Of a stretch of DNA of 64,000 nt, positions 23,248-33,371 are shown piece after piece. Positions within the stretch are counted from its first letter, which is position 1; every line of letters starts with the position of its first letter. A model generated the notes under the pieces. That model was not told the origin of the DNA. It was given only the letters and a program-made list of their open reading frames with translations, and made no database searches. The stretch lies in the NCBI RefSeq assembly GCF_014199535.1, contig NZ_JACHNV010000009.1, forward strand, positions 62,001 through 126,000. Reading direction: 5' to 3'. This stretch comes from Hymenobacter latericoloratus (GTDB taxonomy: Bacteria; Bacteroidota; Bacteroidia; Cytophagales; Hymenobacteraceae). The position numbers and the translations under genes are program-made.

Positions 23248-25374
23248 ATGGCATTAATCAACACGATTCGGGAAAAATCGGGCTGGGCAGTCGGGGCCAT
23301 CATCATCGGCCTGCTGCTCTTTATGCTGGGGGGGGACTTCCTGTATGGCCGCAGCAGCATCTTCGGCAAGAATGATCTGACGGTCGGCGAAATTGCCGGT
23401 GAAAAGGTGGAATACGAGGCGTTCAATGCTACCCTGGAGCAGGCCAAGCAGGGCTTCATTGCCCAGCAGCAGCGCCAGCCCGATGAGCAGGCCATGGGCT
23501 ACCTCCGCGACCAGGCCTGGAACCAGACCATCTACCGCATTGCCTTCCAGAAGGAATTCGACAAGCTGGGGCTGAAAGTATCGGATGAAGAACTAACCGA
23601 TATGGTGCAGGGCAACAACATTCACCCCAGCATCCGGCAGGCCTTCACTGATCCGGCTACCGGCCAGTTCGACCGTACCAAAGTAATTGAGTACCTGCGC
23701 AACCTCGATAAACTGCCGCCCCAGGCTCAGGATGCCTTCCGCAACTTCGAAGCCAACCTTGGGCCGGAGCGCATGGCCAGCAAGTACAACAACCTGCTGA
23801 AGCTGAGTACCTACGTTACCTCGGCCGAAGCCAAGCGCTTCGACCAGGCCCAGAACACCCGCGCCACCCTGCGCTACCTGATGGTGCCTTACTTTGCCCT
23901 CTCCGATTCGAGCGTGCAGGTTACCGACAGCCAACTGCAGGCCTACCTCGATAAAAACAAAGGCCGCTACAAAGTGGAAGATGGCCGCAGCATCGAGTAC
24001 GTATCCATCCCGGTAACGGCCTCGCCCGAGGACAGCGCCACGGTGCGTAAGACCGTAAATGAGCTGGCTACCCAGTTTGCTACGGCCCCCGTTGATTCGG
24101 CCTTCGTGAAGCTGAACTCCGACGCGCCCACCAGCCCCGCCTACCTCTCGCCGGCCGATATGCCGGAGAAGCTACGCGAGCAGCTGCCCCTGCAGGTAGG
24201 CAAAGTATATGGTCCGTACGCCGAAAACGGCACCTACTCGCTCTATAAAGTATCGGGCCAGAAGGCCGGTGCCCAGGCTGCAGCCCGGGCCAGCCACATC
24301 CTCATCAAGCCCGAGGGAACTACCCCCGAGGCCGATGCCGCCGCGAAAGCCAAGGCCACGGAGGTACTCAACAAAATCAAAGCTGGCGCTGATTTCGCGG
24401 CTATGGCCCGCCAGTACGGCACCGATGGCACTACCGCCACCGGCGGCGACCTGGGCTGGTTCCAGCAGGGCCGTATGGTGCCCGAGTTTGAGAAGGCCGT
24501 CTTCGGCGCTACCTCGGCCGGGCTGCTGCCGGCCCCAGTGAAAACCTCGTTCGGCTACCACATCATCAAGATTACCGCTCCCAAAACGGCGCAAACCTAT
24601 CAGGTAGCCACGGTGCAGAAAAGCATTCAGCCCACCGACGCTACCCGCGACGTGGCCTACCAGAAAGCCCAGGCGCTGAAAGGCGAAGCCACCAGCCTGG
24701 AAACCTTCCGCGCCGCCGTAGCCAAGGACAAGAGCCTGCAGAAAGTAGAAGCCAAAGGCCTCGGCCGCGGCGACCAGGCCGTAAATAACCTGCAGGGTGC
24801 CCGCCAGCTGGTGCGCTGGGCCTACGGCGTAAACCCTGAGGGTGAGCCCACCGAGGTCGGCGACGTTTCGGAGGTATTTGAAATCGGTGACCAGTATGTA
24901 ATTGCTGTTCTAACCGGCGAGCGGAGCAAAGGCACGGCCGACCTGACCAGCGTGAAGCCCGAAATTACCGCTGCTGTACGTAACGAATTGAAGGCCGAGC
25001 AGATCATGAAAAAGCTGAACGGCACCAAAGGCACGCTGGAGCAGATTGCGCAGGCTTACGGCAACGGCGCCCAGGTGAAAACGGCCGAGGGCGTAGTGCT
25101 GGGCCAGGGCCTGATTCCGGGCCTTGGCAATGAGCCGGTGGCTGTAGGCAAGGCCTTTGGCCTGAAGCCCGGCCAGAAGTCAGCGGCATTTGCCGGTGAG
25201 CAGGGCGTACTGATTGTAGAGCCCGTTAGTGTGCAGGCAGCCCCCGCTACTACCGATGTGAAAGCGGTACGCCAGCAGCTGACGGCTCAGCGCGCCGCCC
25301 GCGCCGACGGCCTCATCTACGAAGCCATTAAGCAGCACGCCAACATCAAGGACAACCGCACCAAGTTCTTCTAA
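23248..25374 (+). CDS. ppiD: Membrane-anchored peptidyl-prolyl isomerase (PpiD/SurA type)
   Basis: A 708-residue protein with one N-terminal membrane helix (AVGAIIIGLLLFMLGGDFLY), a SurA-N-like helical chaperone domain (about 50-210) and one clear parvulin domain at about 346-450: ARASHILIKPEG, a central GGDLGWFQQGRMVPEFE and TSFGYHIIKI. The C-terminal third repeats chaperone-like helices. The layout (MALINTIREKSGWAV start) matches the Bacteroidota PpiD family, which folds outer-membrane proteins in the periplasm. Monocistronic with a strong terminator. Confidence 0.92.
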   Translation: MALINTIREKSGWAVGAIIIGLLLFMLGGDFLYGRSSIFGKNDLTVGEIAGEKVEYEAFNATLEQAKQGFIAQQQRQPDEQAMGYLRDQAWNQTIYRIAFQKEFDKLGLKVSDEELTDMVQGNNIHPSIRQAFTDPATGQFDRTKVIEYLRNLDKLPPQAQDAFRNFEANLGPERMASKYNNLLKLSTYVTSAEAKRFDQAQNTRATLRYLMVPYFALSDSSVQVTDSQLQAYLDKNKGRYKVEDGRSIEYVSIPVTASPEDSATVRKTVNELATQFATAPVDSAFVKLNSDAPTSPAYLSPADMPEKLREQLPLQVGKVYGPYAENGTYSLYKVSGQKAGAQAAARASHILIKPEGTTPEADAAAKAKATEVLNKIKAGADFAAMARQYGTDGTTATGGDLGWFQQGRMVPEFEKAVFGATSAGLLPAPVKTSFGYHIIKITAPKTAQTYQVATVQKSIQPTDATRDVAYQKAQALKGEATSLETFRAAVAKDKSLQKVEAKGLGRGDQAVNNLQGARQLVRWAYGVNPEGEPTEVGDVSEVFEIGDQYVIAVLTGERSKGTADLTSVKPEITAAVRNELKAEQIMKKLNGTKGTLEQIAQAYGNGAQVKTAEGVVLGQGLIPGLGNEPVAVGKAFGLKPGQKSAAFAGEQGVLIVEPVSVQAAPATTDVKAVRQQLTAQRAARADGLIYEAIKQHANIKDNRTKFF

Positions 25375-25393
25375 GCCGGAGCCTGCTTACAAC

Positions 25394-25430
25394 AAAAAAG
25401 GGCCGTACCTTAGGGTGCGGCCCTTTTTTA
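25394..25430 (+). terminator. Rho-independent terminator after ppiD
   Basis: Stem 25394-25405 with 25418-25429, A-tract before and T-tract after. Confidence 0.85.
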
Positions 25431-25580
25431 GTGTCGGGTTGGTGAGGTGGTGAATCAGTGAGATTGCTGTTTTGGCGGACCATATGCGCCACTTGCGCAA
25501 ACGGAACAACAAACTCCCCATTTCACCAGCTCACGGACCACCGTCCGGCACTCCGGGCCCGGTCTTTTCGTTATGTGCCT

Positions 25581-27413
25581 ATGAACCAGTCGTTGCGTTT
25601 GATTTTAGGACATGGGAGTCTGGCGGCCCTGCTGCTAACGGCGGGGCCGGTGGTGGCGCAGCAGTCGGAAGACAGTGCCGTGCAGCTCGCCCGGGAGTAT
25701 GAGCGGACCGGGGAGCATGAAAAGGCGGCTTACCTCTTTGGCCGGCTCCGCCCCGACGAGCAGACGGCCCCCAACATCCTGCCCGATTACCTGGCAGCCT
25801 TGCAGGCGCTCAAGCGCGACAAGGAAGCCGAAAAGCTTGTGAAGCGGGCTCAGCGCCAGCGCCCCACCGACCTAGCCATGGGCGTGACCCTGGGCCAGGT
25901 GTATGCCAAAGCCGGCGACCAGGGCGCGGCTCAGAAACAGTGGGACCGGGTGCTGGCGCAGTTAACCAGCGCTCAGGTAGTGCCGGTGGCAACCGAGTTT
26001 CAGAAGGCGGGCCTACCGGAGCTGACGGCCCGCACTTACCTGCGGGGCCGGGAGTTGGCCAAAAACGAAACAGAGTTTGCCCCCCAACTCATTCAGCTAT
26101 ACACGCAAAGCGGCCAGACCGACAAGCTGATGAGCGAAACCCTGCGCCTGGTGCAGGACGACGAGCAGCAGCTGCCCTTCGTGCGCAACATGCTTCAGAA
26201 TAGCCTGCAGGACGATAAGGACTTCGCGGCCCTGGAAAAAGAGCTGCTGACCCTGGTACAGAAAAACCCCGAGCGGGGGGTGTACAGCGAACTGCTGCTG
26301 TGGCTGCAGGTGCAGCGCCGCGACTTCACGGGGGCGCTGGTGCAGGCCAAAGCCCTCGACCGGCGGGGCCGCACTGAAGGGCAGCGGGTACTGGAAGTAG
26401 CCGAAATTGCCCGCCGCAACAAAGACTACGAAAGTGCCATCAGTGGGTACGAGTACTTGGTGCGCGAGTACCGCGGCCGGCCCTACTATGCCCTGGCCCG
26501 CCAGCGCCTCGTGCAAACCCGCGAGGATCAGGTCCGCACTACCTACCCCGTAAGCGTAACCCAATTGCGCAGCCTGCTGCAGGACTATCAACAAGTACTC
26601 ACCGACCTGGGGCGTACCCCCGAAACGGCGCCGGTTCTGCGCAGCATGGCTGCCCTGATGGCCTTCCAGCTCGATGAAAAGGATGCGGCCATCAAGCTGC
26701 TCAATGAAGTGATTGAAATGCCCCGCGCCAGCCTTGATGTGGTGGACCAGGCCAAGATCGACCTGGCTGACATCTATTTGCTGCGCGCTGAGTCCTGGGA
26801 AGCTACCTTGCTGTATTCGCAGGTTGAAAAGTCGCACAAAGACACCCCATTGGGGTACGATGCCAAGCTGCGTAATGCCCGCCTTAGCTACTTCGCCGGC
26901 GACTTCAAGCTGGCCCAGAGCCACCTGGATATTCTGAAGCAGGCAACCAGCCGCGAAATTGCCAACGACGCCATGCAGCTTAGCCTGCTTATCACCGATA
27001 ATACGGCCATGGACACCGCCGGCGTAGCCCTGCGCGACTACGCCACGGTAGAGCAGCTCGTGTTTCAGAACAAGATTCCGGACGCCCTGCGCGGCCTGGA
27101 TGCCCTGCTGCAGAAGTACCCGGGCCACGCCCTACAGGATGAAGCTTGGTTTCTGAAAGCGCAGCTGCTGCGCCGCACCGGCGACTACCCTGCCGCTCTG
27201 GTTACGCTGGAAAGCATTACGGCTAACCCCAAGTACGATGTGCTCAGCGATGATGCGCTGTTCTTAGCGGCCAGTATTCAGGAAGAGAATCTGCAGGATT
27301 TCGGTAAGGCCCAGCAGCTCTACAACCAGGTACTGGTGAAGTACCCCGGCAGCATTTACGTGGCCGAAGCCCGTAAGCGTTTCCGTAAGCTCCGCGGCGA
27401 CGTTGTGAATTAA
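25581..27413 (+). CDS. Secreted tetratricopeptide repeat protein
   Basis: A 610-residue protein with a signal peptide (MNQSLRLILGHGSLAALLLTAGPVVAQQ) followed by many TPR-like helical pairs, for example LAREYERTGEHEKAAYLFGRL at the start and YNQVLVKYPGSIYVAEARKRF at the end. The end segments resemble the outer-lipoprotein BamD/YbgF-type repeats (QxxLVKYPGS). No enzyme motif is seen. It is probably a periplasmic scaffold. The start is the ATG at 25581, because upstream residues have no signal-peptide form. It is flanked by terminators, hence monocistronic. Confidence 0.8.
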   Translation: MNQSLRLILGHGSLAALLLTAGPVVAQQSEDSAVQLAREYERTGEHEKAAYLFGRLRPDEQTAPNILPDYLAALQALKRDKEAEKLVKRAQRQRPTDLAMGVTLGQVYAKAGDQGAAQKQWDRVLAQLTSAQVVPVATEFQKAGLPELTARTYLRGRELAKNETEFAPQLIQLYTQSGQTDKLMSETLRLVQDDEQQLPFVRNMLQNSLQDDKDFAALEKELLTLVQKNPERGVYSELLLWLQVQRRDFTGALVQAKALDRRGRTEGQRVLEVAEIARRNKDYESAISGYEYLVREYRGRPYYALARQRLVQTREDQVRTTYPVSVTQLRSLLQDYQQVLTDLGRTPETAPVLRSMAALMAFQLDEKDAAIKLLNEVIEMPRASLDVVDQAKIDLADIYLLRAESWEATLLYSQVEKSHKDTPLGYDAKLRNARLSYFAGDFKLAQSHLDILKQATSREIANDAMQLSLLITDNTAMDTAGVALRDYATVEQLVFQNKIPDALRGLDALLQKYPGHALQDEAWFLKAQLLRRTGDYPAALVTLESITANPKYDVLSDDALFLAASIQEENLQDFGKAQQLYNQVLVKYPGSIYVAEARKRFRKLRGDVVN

Positions 27414-27438
27414 ACACAGTTAAATCGGCTGAAACCCC

Positions 27439-27478
27439 AAAGGCCCCCGGGCGCAATAGTTGCGGCCGGGGGCCTTTT
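27439..27478 (+). terminator. Rho-independent terminator
   Basis: GC-rich 12-base stem 27439-27450 with 27466-27477, short T-run after. Confidence 0.8.
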
Positions 27479-27479
27479 G

Positions 27480-27872
27480 CTTGGTATTCGCTACCTTCCC
27501 CGAGAAGCGAAACCCCGGGTGTCCATTCCTGCCTAGGCGCATCAAAAGGCCGTTGCTTTACTTTATTAGAAATTTGCTTTTAAGAGAAGCAAGCTATTCA
27601 AACGAGTTATAAGTAGGGCTTGCTCTACGGATGTGCATAACATGAATATTGTAAAGCAAGCCGATGCAGCTACCTGCGCCTGGGTCCGGAACCGGGTGGG
27701 GGGTAGGTCCGGCGCTTTAGAAGATAACCAACTGATTTGCTACCGCCAGCCGGAAGCGCAGCTACTGGCCTACCCCTTAGTATATGTTCCGTTCGTGGCA
27801 AAGGGCCGCCGGAAGAGCCATTTTTCTTTGTACTTTTGAAGATACAGCCCACGGTGGCCCCCCTGCACGAGT
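27480..27872. other. Intergenic stretch before recJ
   Basis: AT-rich part at about 27545-27660, no convincing gene (a short frame 27633-27839 has no recognisable features). The recJ promoter box lies at its end. Confidence 0.4.
27831..27839 (+). promoter_or_regulatory. -7 box for recJ (TACTTTTGA)
   Basis: Exact TAnnTTTG match 33 bases before the recJ ATG, preceded by a T-rich run. Confidence 0.5.
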
Positions 27873-29594
27873 ATGGAAAAAAGATGGATTCGCAAGCCCA
27901 CGCCCGACCCTGAAAAAGTTCGGCACCTGGCCGACGCACTGCGCGTCAACGAGGCTATCATTTCCCTCCTGTGCCAGCGCCAGGTGTGCACCTTCGAGGA
28001 GGCCCGGGCCTATTTCCGTCCATCCCTCGATTCCCTGCCCGACCCGCTGCTGATGCGCGATATGGACCGCGCCGTGGAGCGGCTGGTGCGGGCCCTGCAT
28101 ATGGGCGAGCGGGTATTGGTATTCGGCGACTACGACGTGGACGGCACCACTTCCGTGGCCTTGGTGTATAGTTACCTCTGCCAATTCTTCGGGCCCGAGC
28201 GGGTGGACTACTACATTCCGGACCGCTACAAGGAAGGCTACGGAGTATCGGAGGCGGGTATCGACTTCGCGGCCGATTTTGGCTACCAGCTCATCATTGC
28301 CCTGGACTGCGGGGTGAAAGCCGTTGAGAAGATTGCCTACGCCAACACGCGCGGAGTTGACTTTATCATCTGTGACCACCACTTGCCCGGGGCCGATTTA
28401 CCGGCGGCCGTGGCCGTGCTTGACCCCAAGCGCGCCGACTGCCCGTATCCGTTCAAGGAATTGTCGGGCTGCGGAGTGGGCTTCAAGCTGATGCAGGCCT
28501 TTACCCAGCACCAGGGCTGGCCCGAGGAGCCCCTCCACGAGTTGCTGGATCTGGTAGCCGTCAGCATTGCCGCCGACATTGTGCCGATTACGGGCGAAAA
28601 CCGGACCCTGGCCTATCACGGGCTGCGCCTGATCAACGACCGGGTGCGCCCCCAGCGGCCTGGCCTCGATGCCCTCCGCGAGCTGGCCGGGCTGCAAACG
28701 GCCGAGCTCAACATCAGCAGCCTGGTATTTGGTTTCGCACCCCGCATCAATGCGGCGGGCCGTATGGGCGACGCCAAACGCTCGGTGGCCATGCTGCTGG
28801 CCGAAAGCACCGACGAGGCCAAGGAAAAAGCCGGGGTAGTGGATAAAACCAACCAGGAGCGCCGGGGCTTTGACACCAGCATTACGAAGGAAGCTCTGGA
28901 AATGATTGAGCAGGATGCCCTGCTACGCTCGGCCCGTACCACCGTGCTGTTCAAGCAGGACTGGCACAAGGGGGTAGTCGGCATTGTGGCCTCCCGCTGC
29001 CTCGACAAGTACTACCGCCCTACCATCATCCTGACGGAGAGCAACGGCAAGGCCACGGGCTCGGCCCGCTCGGTAGTAGGCTTCGATGTGCACCAGGCCA
29101 TTGAGGAGTGCGCCGAGTTGCTTGATCAATATGGGGGCCATATGTACGCGGCCGGCCTTACCCTGCCCGTGGAGAACGTGCCCGCCTTCCGCGAAAAATT
29201 TGAGCGGGTGGTAGCCGGCCGCATCCTGCCCGAGCAGCTAATTCCGCCCGTAGAAATCGACCACGTGCTGCAGCTCAGCGACATCACGCCTTCATTTTTC
29301 CGGCTGTTGAGCCAAATGGAGCCGTTCGGGCCGGGCAACCCCAATCCGGTATTTGCCTCCGAAATGGTGTACGCCACCCCCGACTCGGCGCGTATCGTCG
29401 GCAATTCCCACCTCAAGCTCACGCTCACTCAGGACGGCCGCCATACGGTAGATGCCATCGGCTTTGGGCTGGGCGAGTACCACGAGCAGATCCGGCAGGG
29501 GCAGCCATTCAGTGTGTGCTACACCATTGAGATGAACGAGTTCCGGGGCGTGAAAAACCTGCAGCTGCGGGTAAAAGACATTCGCTGGGAGTAG
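27873..29594 (+). CDS. recJ: Single-stranded-DNA-specific exonuclease RecJ
   Basis: A 573-residue 5'-to-3' single-strand exonuclease of the DHH family. Seen: FGDYDVDGTTS, ALDCGVKA, CDHHLPG (the DHH motif near residue 168), then APRINAAGRMGDA and the DHHA1 domain with HKGVVGIVASR and GGHMYAAGLT. It serves recombination, mismatch and base-excision repair. Length is normal. Monocistronic. Confidence 0.96.
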   Translation: MEKRWIRKPTPDPEKVRHLADALRVNEAIISLLCQRQVCTFEEARAYFRPSLDSLPDPLLMRDMDRAVERLVRALHMGERVLVFGDYDVDGTTSVALVYSYLCQFFGPERVDYYIPDRYKEGYGVSEAGIDFAADFGYQLIIALDCGVKAVEKIAYANTRGVDFIICDHHLPGADLPAAVAVLDPKRADCPYPFKELSGCGVGFKLMQAFTQHQGWPEEPLHELLDLVAVSIAADIVPITGENRTLAYHGLRLINDRVRPQRPGLDALRELAGLQTAELNISSLVFGFAPRINAAGRMGDAKRSVAMLLAESTDEAKEKAGVVDKTNQERRGFDTSITKEALEMIEQDALLRSARTTVLFKQDWHKGVVGIVASRCLDKYYRPTIILTESNGKATGSARSVVGFDVHQAIEECAELLDQYGGHMYAAGLTLPVENVPAFREKFERVVAGRILPEQLIPPVEIDHVLQLSDITPSFFRLLSQMEPFGPGNPNPVFASEMVYATPDSARIVGNSHLKLTLTQDGRHTVDAIGFGLGEYHEQIRQGQPFSVCYTIEMNEFRGVKNLQLRVKDIRWE

Positions 29595-30008
29595 CGAACA
29601 GCCCACAGCTACAGCGCAGCATCAGCAGGCGGAAACCGGCAGCACGTACTGATTTTTATTCCAGCCCGAATAGCCTTCCCGCACCTAGGTGCCCATGGGT
29701 CCGCGCGCAGTGCTGCCAGCTACCGTTGGCGGAAGTGCTTGCAGCCGTACCTGCATCACAGTGCCCTTGAGGCAATGCTCTTGCCGAACTTGCCGGTCCA
29801 CTTATAAGCCCCCGTAGCCGTGCAGTGCCGCAACAAGGTCGGGTTACCTGCCTTTGCCGGATAGCAGAAAACGGAACGTCTTGTGTAGGGCGTGCCGTTG
29901 CGCAGGCAGCCCGCGCTACCCCGTGCCTGCTTGCAGAGAGGCCGGGCCGCAATGCGTACCTTGGTGCGGGCGTTAACAACGTCTTTCCCTCTTATCTATT
30001 CCGTTTTA
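29595..30008. other. Intergenic stretch before the M61 gene
   Basis: 414 bases with no gene, repeat or RNA that could be supported. A TACCTTGGT sequence near 29958 is a weak promoter candidate for the peptidase. Confidence 0.3.
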
Positions 30009-31844
30009 ATGAAAGCAGTTTATCTGGCGCTCGGGCTCGGGCTGGCTACCACAGGCACTATCGCCGCTCAGCAACCGGGCGGCTATCAAATTAACCTCGA
30101 TCTGCAAAATATTCAGAACGACCGGGTTAAAGTAGTCATCAACACGCCGGCCGTGAAAGAGGCCCAGGCTACCTACGTAATTCCCTCGGTAGTACCGGGC
30201 TCGTACTCCAAAAAAGACTACGGCCGCTTTGTCACCGATTTCAAGGCCTTCGACAAGCAGGGCAAGCGCCTGAAGGTGAAAAACAACGGGCCCAACCTGT
30301 TCGTTATTGATAACGCCAAAAATCTGGCCCGCCTGGAGTACCTCGTGGATGACACCTGGGACGCCAAGCAGGACGACTCGTTTATCTTCCAGCCCGGCGG
30401 CACCAACATCGACGCCGGCCGCAACTTCACCATCAACCACTACGGCTTCTACGGCTACCTCGAAGGCTACAAGATGCAGCCCTACCAGGTGAGCGTGCAA
30501 AAACCCGCGGCCCTCTACGGCGCCACCGCCCTGGACGTGCGCCGCGAGTCGGCCACCCAGGACGTATTCACGGCCCCCAACTACGTGACCCTGGCCGACG
30601 GCCCCATCCTGTACGCCAAACCCGATACGGCCAGCTTCAGCACGGGCGGCGCGCGCATTTCGGTGGCGGTGCTGTCGGAGAGTGGGGTTGTGAAAGCCAC
30701 GGAAGTCAGCCAGATGCTGCGGCCCGTGTCAGAGGCCCTGACGAAGTTTTTCGGCAAGATGCCGGTGTCGAAGTACCAGTTCCTGTTCTACTTCCCCAGC
30801 CTGAACTCGCCGCTCAACAGCAAGAACGGCGGCTACGGAGCCATGGAGCACAGCTATTCCTCGCTCTACTTCCTGCCCGAAATGCCCGACCCCGACCGGC
30901 TGCGCAGCATGGTGCTGGAAGTGGCCTCGCACGAGTTTTTGCACATGCTGGCCCCGCTCAACATTCACTCGCGCGAAATCGGGGAGTTCGACTTCCGCGA
31001 CCCGAAAATGTCGCAGCACCTGTGGCTCTACGAGGGCGTGACGGAGTACGTCTCGCAGCTGGTGCAGGTGCGCGGCGGCCTGATTTCCCCCGAGGAGTTC
31101 CGGGAGCGGATGAAAGGCAAAATCGACAATGCCGGCAAGTTCGAAAACGTGTCGTTTACGGAAATGAGCCGCCGGATTCTGGAGGCGCCCTACAAAGACA
31201 TGTACCCCAACGTGTACGAGAAGGGTGCCCTGATTGGCCTGCTGCTCGATATCCGCATCCGGGAGCTGAGCCAGGGCCGCCAAACCCTGCGCGACGTGCT
31301 GCTGGCCCTGCGCGAGAAATACGGCCCTACCCGCTCCTTCGAGGACAGCCAGCTGATTCCGGAAATGGTGGCCCTGACCAGCCCCGAGCTGCAGTCCTTC
31401 TTCGACCGGTACGTGGTAGGGAAGGAGCCGCTGCCCCTGGCCGAGTACTTGGGCAAAATTGGGTGGGTGTACGCGCCCGTGGGCCAGACCCGGGTGAAAG
31501 CTTTCGGCAACCTGGGCTTCGGCTACGATCAGGCCAAAGACCAGTTCCGGGCCGTGAAAACCAAGGCCGAGGATAACGCTTTCGGCCTGAAGGAAGGCGA
31601 CGTGATTGTGGCCGTAAACGGGCAAGCCGTAACCATGCAAACCGCCGAGAAGCTGCTGCGCCCCCTGGTAGAGCCCAAAACCACCGACCCCGTGCGGGTG
31701 AAATTCCGCAGCGGCTCCGGCCCCGAGCAGGAGCGCCAAGCCAGCCCCCGGGAGTTTGAAGTGGAAGTCAAAAACCTGGTGGAGCCCGTGCCTACCCCCA
31801 CCCCCGACCAGCAAGCCCTGCAGGACGGGTTGCTGAAAGGGTGA
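30009..31844 (+). CDS. M61 family glycyl aminopeptidase with PDZ domain
   Basis: A 611-residue secreted metallopeptidase with a signal peptide from the ATG at 30009 (MKAVYLALGLGLATTGTIAAQ). The N-terminal beta domain is followed by the thermolysin-like core with zinc motif HEFLH at 308-312, then PLNIHSREI and, thirty residues on, WLYEGVTEYV giving the third zinc ligand. A PDZ domain covers about 500-590 (GFGYDQAKDQFRAVK, GLKEGDVIVAVNGQ). The family removes N-terminal glycine or alanine. Probably periplasmic. The 5' gap of 414 bases holds nothing recognised. Confidence 0.92.
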   Translation: MKAVYLALGLGLATTGTIAAQQPGGYQINLDLQNIQNDRVKVVINTPAVKEAQATYVIPSVVPGSYSKKDYGRFVTDFKAFDKQGKRLKVKNNGPNLFVIDNAKNLARLEYLVDDTWDAKQDDSFIFQPGGTNIDAGRNFTINHYGFYGYLEGYKMQPYQVSVQKPAALYGATALDVRRESATQDVFTAPNYVTLADGPILYAKPDTASFSTGGARISVAVLSESGVVKATEVSQMLRPVSEALTKFFGKMPVSKYQFLFYFPSLNSPLNSKNGGYGAMEHSYSSLYFLPEMPDPDRLRSMVLEVASHEFLHMLAPLNIHSREIGEFDFRDPKMSQHLWLYEGVTEYVSQLVQVRGGLISPEEFRERMKGKIDNAGKFENVSFTEMSRRILEAPYKDMYPNVYEKGALIGLLLDIRIRELSQGRQTLRDVLLALREKYGPTRSFEDSQLIPEMVALTSPELQSFFDRYVVGKEPLPLAEYLGKIGWVYAPVGQTRVKAFGNLGFGYDQAKDQFRAVKTKAEDNAFGLKEGDVIVAVNGQAVTMQTAEKLLRPLVEPKTTDPVRVKFRSGSGPEQERQASPREFEVEVKNLVEPVPTPTPDQQALQDGLLKG

Positions 31845-32006
31845 TAGAGTGATGGGGTGAATAGTAACAGGTAAAAGGCGATGAGGTGGAACGTGCAATG
31901 CCGAGTTCGCCTTCCGCCACTCCATACTGATTTTTTTCTGCCTAGTTCACCTGTCACTCATCACCTCTTCACCATTTACCTCATCACCTTTCACTTCATC
32001 ACCGTT
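31845..32006 (+). repeat. TCACC/CATCACC simple repeat tract upstream of lptB
   Basis: Tandem variants of TCACCTCATCACCTTTCAC occupy about 31935-32005, and a run with the complementary character (GATGGGGTGAA, GATGAGGTGG) lies at 31848-31890, so the two parts face each other as a loose inverted arrangement. It ends at the promoter box. Confidence 0.55.
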
Positions 32007-32015
32007 TACCTTTGC
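32007..32015 (+). promoter_or_regulatory. -7 box directly at the lptB start (TACCTTTGC)
   Basis: Exact TAnnTTTG match ending four bases before the lptB ATG, so transcription would begin near the start codon and the message may be leaderless. Confidence 0.45.
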
Positions 32016-32018
32016 CCC

Positions 32019-32750
32019 ATGATTCTGCGAGCTGAACATCTGGTCAAGAAATACAAGTCGCGCACGGTGGTGAACGATATGTCGCTGCATGTGGAACAGG
32101 GCGAAATTGTGGGCTTGCTAGGGCCCAACGGCGCCGGCAAAACCACCTCGTTTTACATGACGGTGGGCATGGTGAAGCCCAACGAGGGCAAAGTGTTTCT
32201 CGATGACAAGGACATCACGAAGTTGCCCATTTATCAGCGGGCCCGGCTCGGCATCGGGTACCTGGCCCAGGAGGCTTCCGTATTTCGCGACCTGACCGTG
32301 GAAGAGAATGTGCTGTCGGTGCTGGAAATGACGGATCTGCCCAAGCAGGCCCAGCGCGATAAAGTGGAGGAACTGCTCAACGAGTTTAGCTTAACCCATG
32401 TGCGCAAGAATTTGGGGCGGGTGCTGAGCGGCGGCGAGCGGCGGCGCACCGAAATTGCCCGCGCCCTGGCCGTGGACCCTAAGTTCGTGCTCCTCGACGA
32501 GCCTTTTGCCGGGGTTGACCCCATTGCCGTAGAGGAAATTCAGGGCATTGTGGCCAAGCTTAAGCATAAGAACATCGGCATCCTCATCACCGACCACAAC
32601 GTGAACGAAACCCTCAGCATCGTGGACCGGGCCTACCTCTTATTCGAGGGCAAACTGCTGAAAGCCGGCACCGCCGAGGAACTGGCCGAAGACGAAATGG
32701 TACGCCGCGTGTACCTGGGCAAACATTTTGAGTTGAAGCGTAAAATATAA
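32019..32750 (+). CDS. lptB: LPS export ABC transporter ATPase LptB
   Basis: A 243-residue ABC ATPase from the ATG at 32019 ([18 protein letters not shown], the normal LptB start). Walker A is GPNGAGKTT, signature [15 protein letters not shown], Walker [14 protein letters not shown], followed by the H-loop ITDHN. It powers LptFG in extracting lipopolysaccharide from the inner membrane. The stop codon touches the left repeat of the GxxExxY cassette. Confidence 0.96.
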   Translation: MILRAEHLVKKYKSRTVVNDMSLHVEQGEIVGLLGPNGAGKTTSFYMTVGMVKPNEGKVFLDDKDITKLPIYQRARLGIGYLAQEASVFRDLTVEENVLSVLEMTDLPKQAQRDKVEELLNEFSLTHVRKNLGRVLSGGERRRTEIARALAVDPKFVLLDEPFAGVDPIAVEEIQGIVAKLKHKNIGILITDHNVNETLSIVDRAYLLFEGKLLKAGTAEELAEDEMVRRVYLGKHFELKRKI

Positions 32751-32786
32751 TCGCAGATTGTGCAGATTACACCGATTTCACAGATT
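32749..32786. repeat. CAGATT-type inverted repeat, left of the GxxExxY gene
   Basis: 38 bases starting inside the lptB stop codon. They match the reverse complement of 33372-33409 at 32 of 38 positions; cores are GCAGATTG and ATTTCACAGATT. Confidence 0.8.
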
Positions 32787-32865
32787 TGATCATAGATTAT
32801 TACTGTCCTATTGACGTCAGTAAGCATATCTGGAAAATCAGTATTAGCTGCATATTCTGTAATTG

Positions 32866-33243
32866 ATGGAGTATAAGTATAAGGAACTAACCCACCGGGT
32901 GATGGGGTGCGCGATGCAAGTGCACCGGGCGCTGGGGGTGGGGTTTCCGGAGGTGGTGTATCAGCGAAGCTTGGCCCTGGAATTAGAAGCGGCGGGTATT
33001 CGGTTTCAGCGAGAAATTCAGGTGCCGCTATTTTACCGCGGACAAGAGGTCGGCTTCCGACGCGCCGACTTCATGGTGGAGAGCTGTCTGCTAGTCGAGC
33101 TGAAAGCCGTCAGTGAAATTATACTACTCCACCAGCAGCAGATAATCAACTACTTAAAGGCCTATCAGCTGGAAATAGGCTTGCTGCTGAATTTTGGTGA
33201 AGCCAGCTTACAATTTCGTCGCTTTATTCGCACAAGCCAGTAA
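32866..33243 (+). CDS. GxxExxY family protein
   Basis: A 125-residue protein beginning MEYKYKELTHRVMGCAMQVH at the ATG at 32866 (a TTG precedes it). It carries the name-giving motif in GVGFPEVVY and the following PD-(D/E)XK-like core: DFMVESCLLVELKAV, where the Asp and the Glu-Lys pair could bind metal, and a helix LHQQQIINYLKA. Families of this kind are predicted nucleases; no activity is proven. It is enclosed by inverted CAGATT repeats, and this gene type is often seen next to such repeats in Bacteroidota. Function open. Confidence 0.85.
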   Translation: MEYKYKELTHRVMGCAMQVHRALGVGFPEVVYQRSLALELEAAGIRFQREIQVPLFYRGQEVGFRRADFMVESCLLVELKAVSEIILLHQQQIINYLKAYQLEIGLLLNFGEASLQFRRFIRTSQ

Positions 33244-33371
33244 GCGTAAGGCTCTGATGCAACAGTTGAGATGTACCCCAAAAACAAACTAGTAACTCTG
33301 CCTCGTATCAGCCATTTTGTTACACGCAGACGGAGCCTGTTTTGCCTCCTACAGCTCTTCGCCCTCTCCAG

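Noticed and set aside
27633-27839. Short frame before recJ
   Set aside because: No signal, domain or start context; the recJ promoter box lies at its end.
30729-31925. 398-codon open frame opposite the M61 peptidase
   Set aside because: Antisense to a clear metallopeptidase; no family features.
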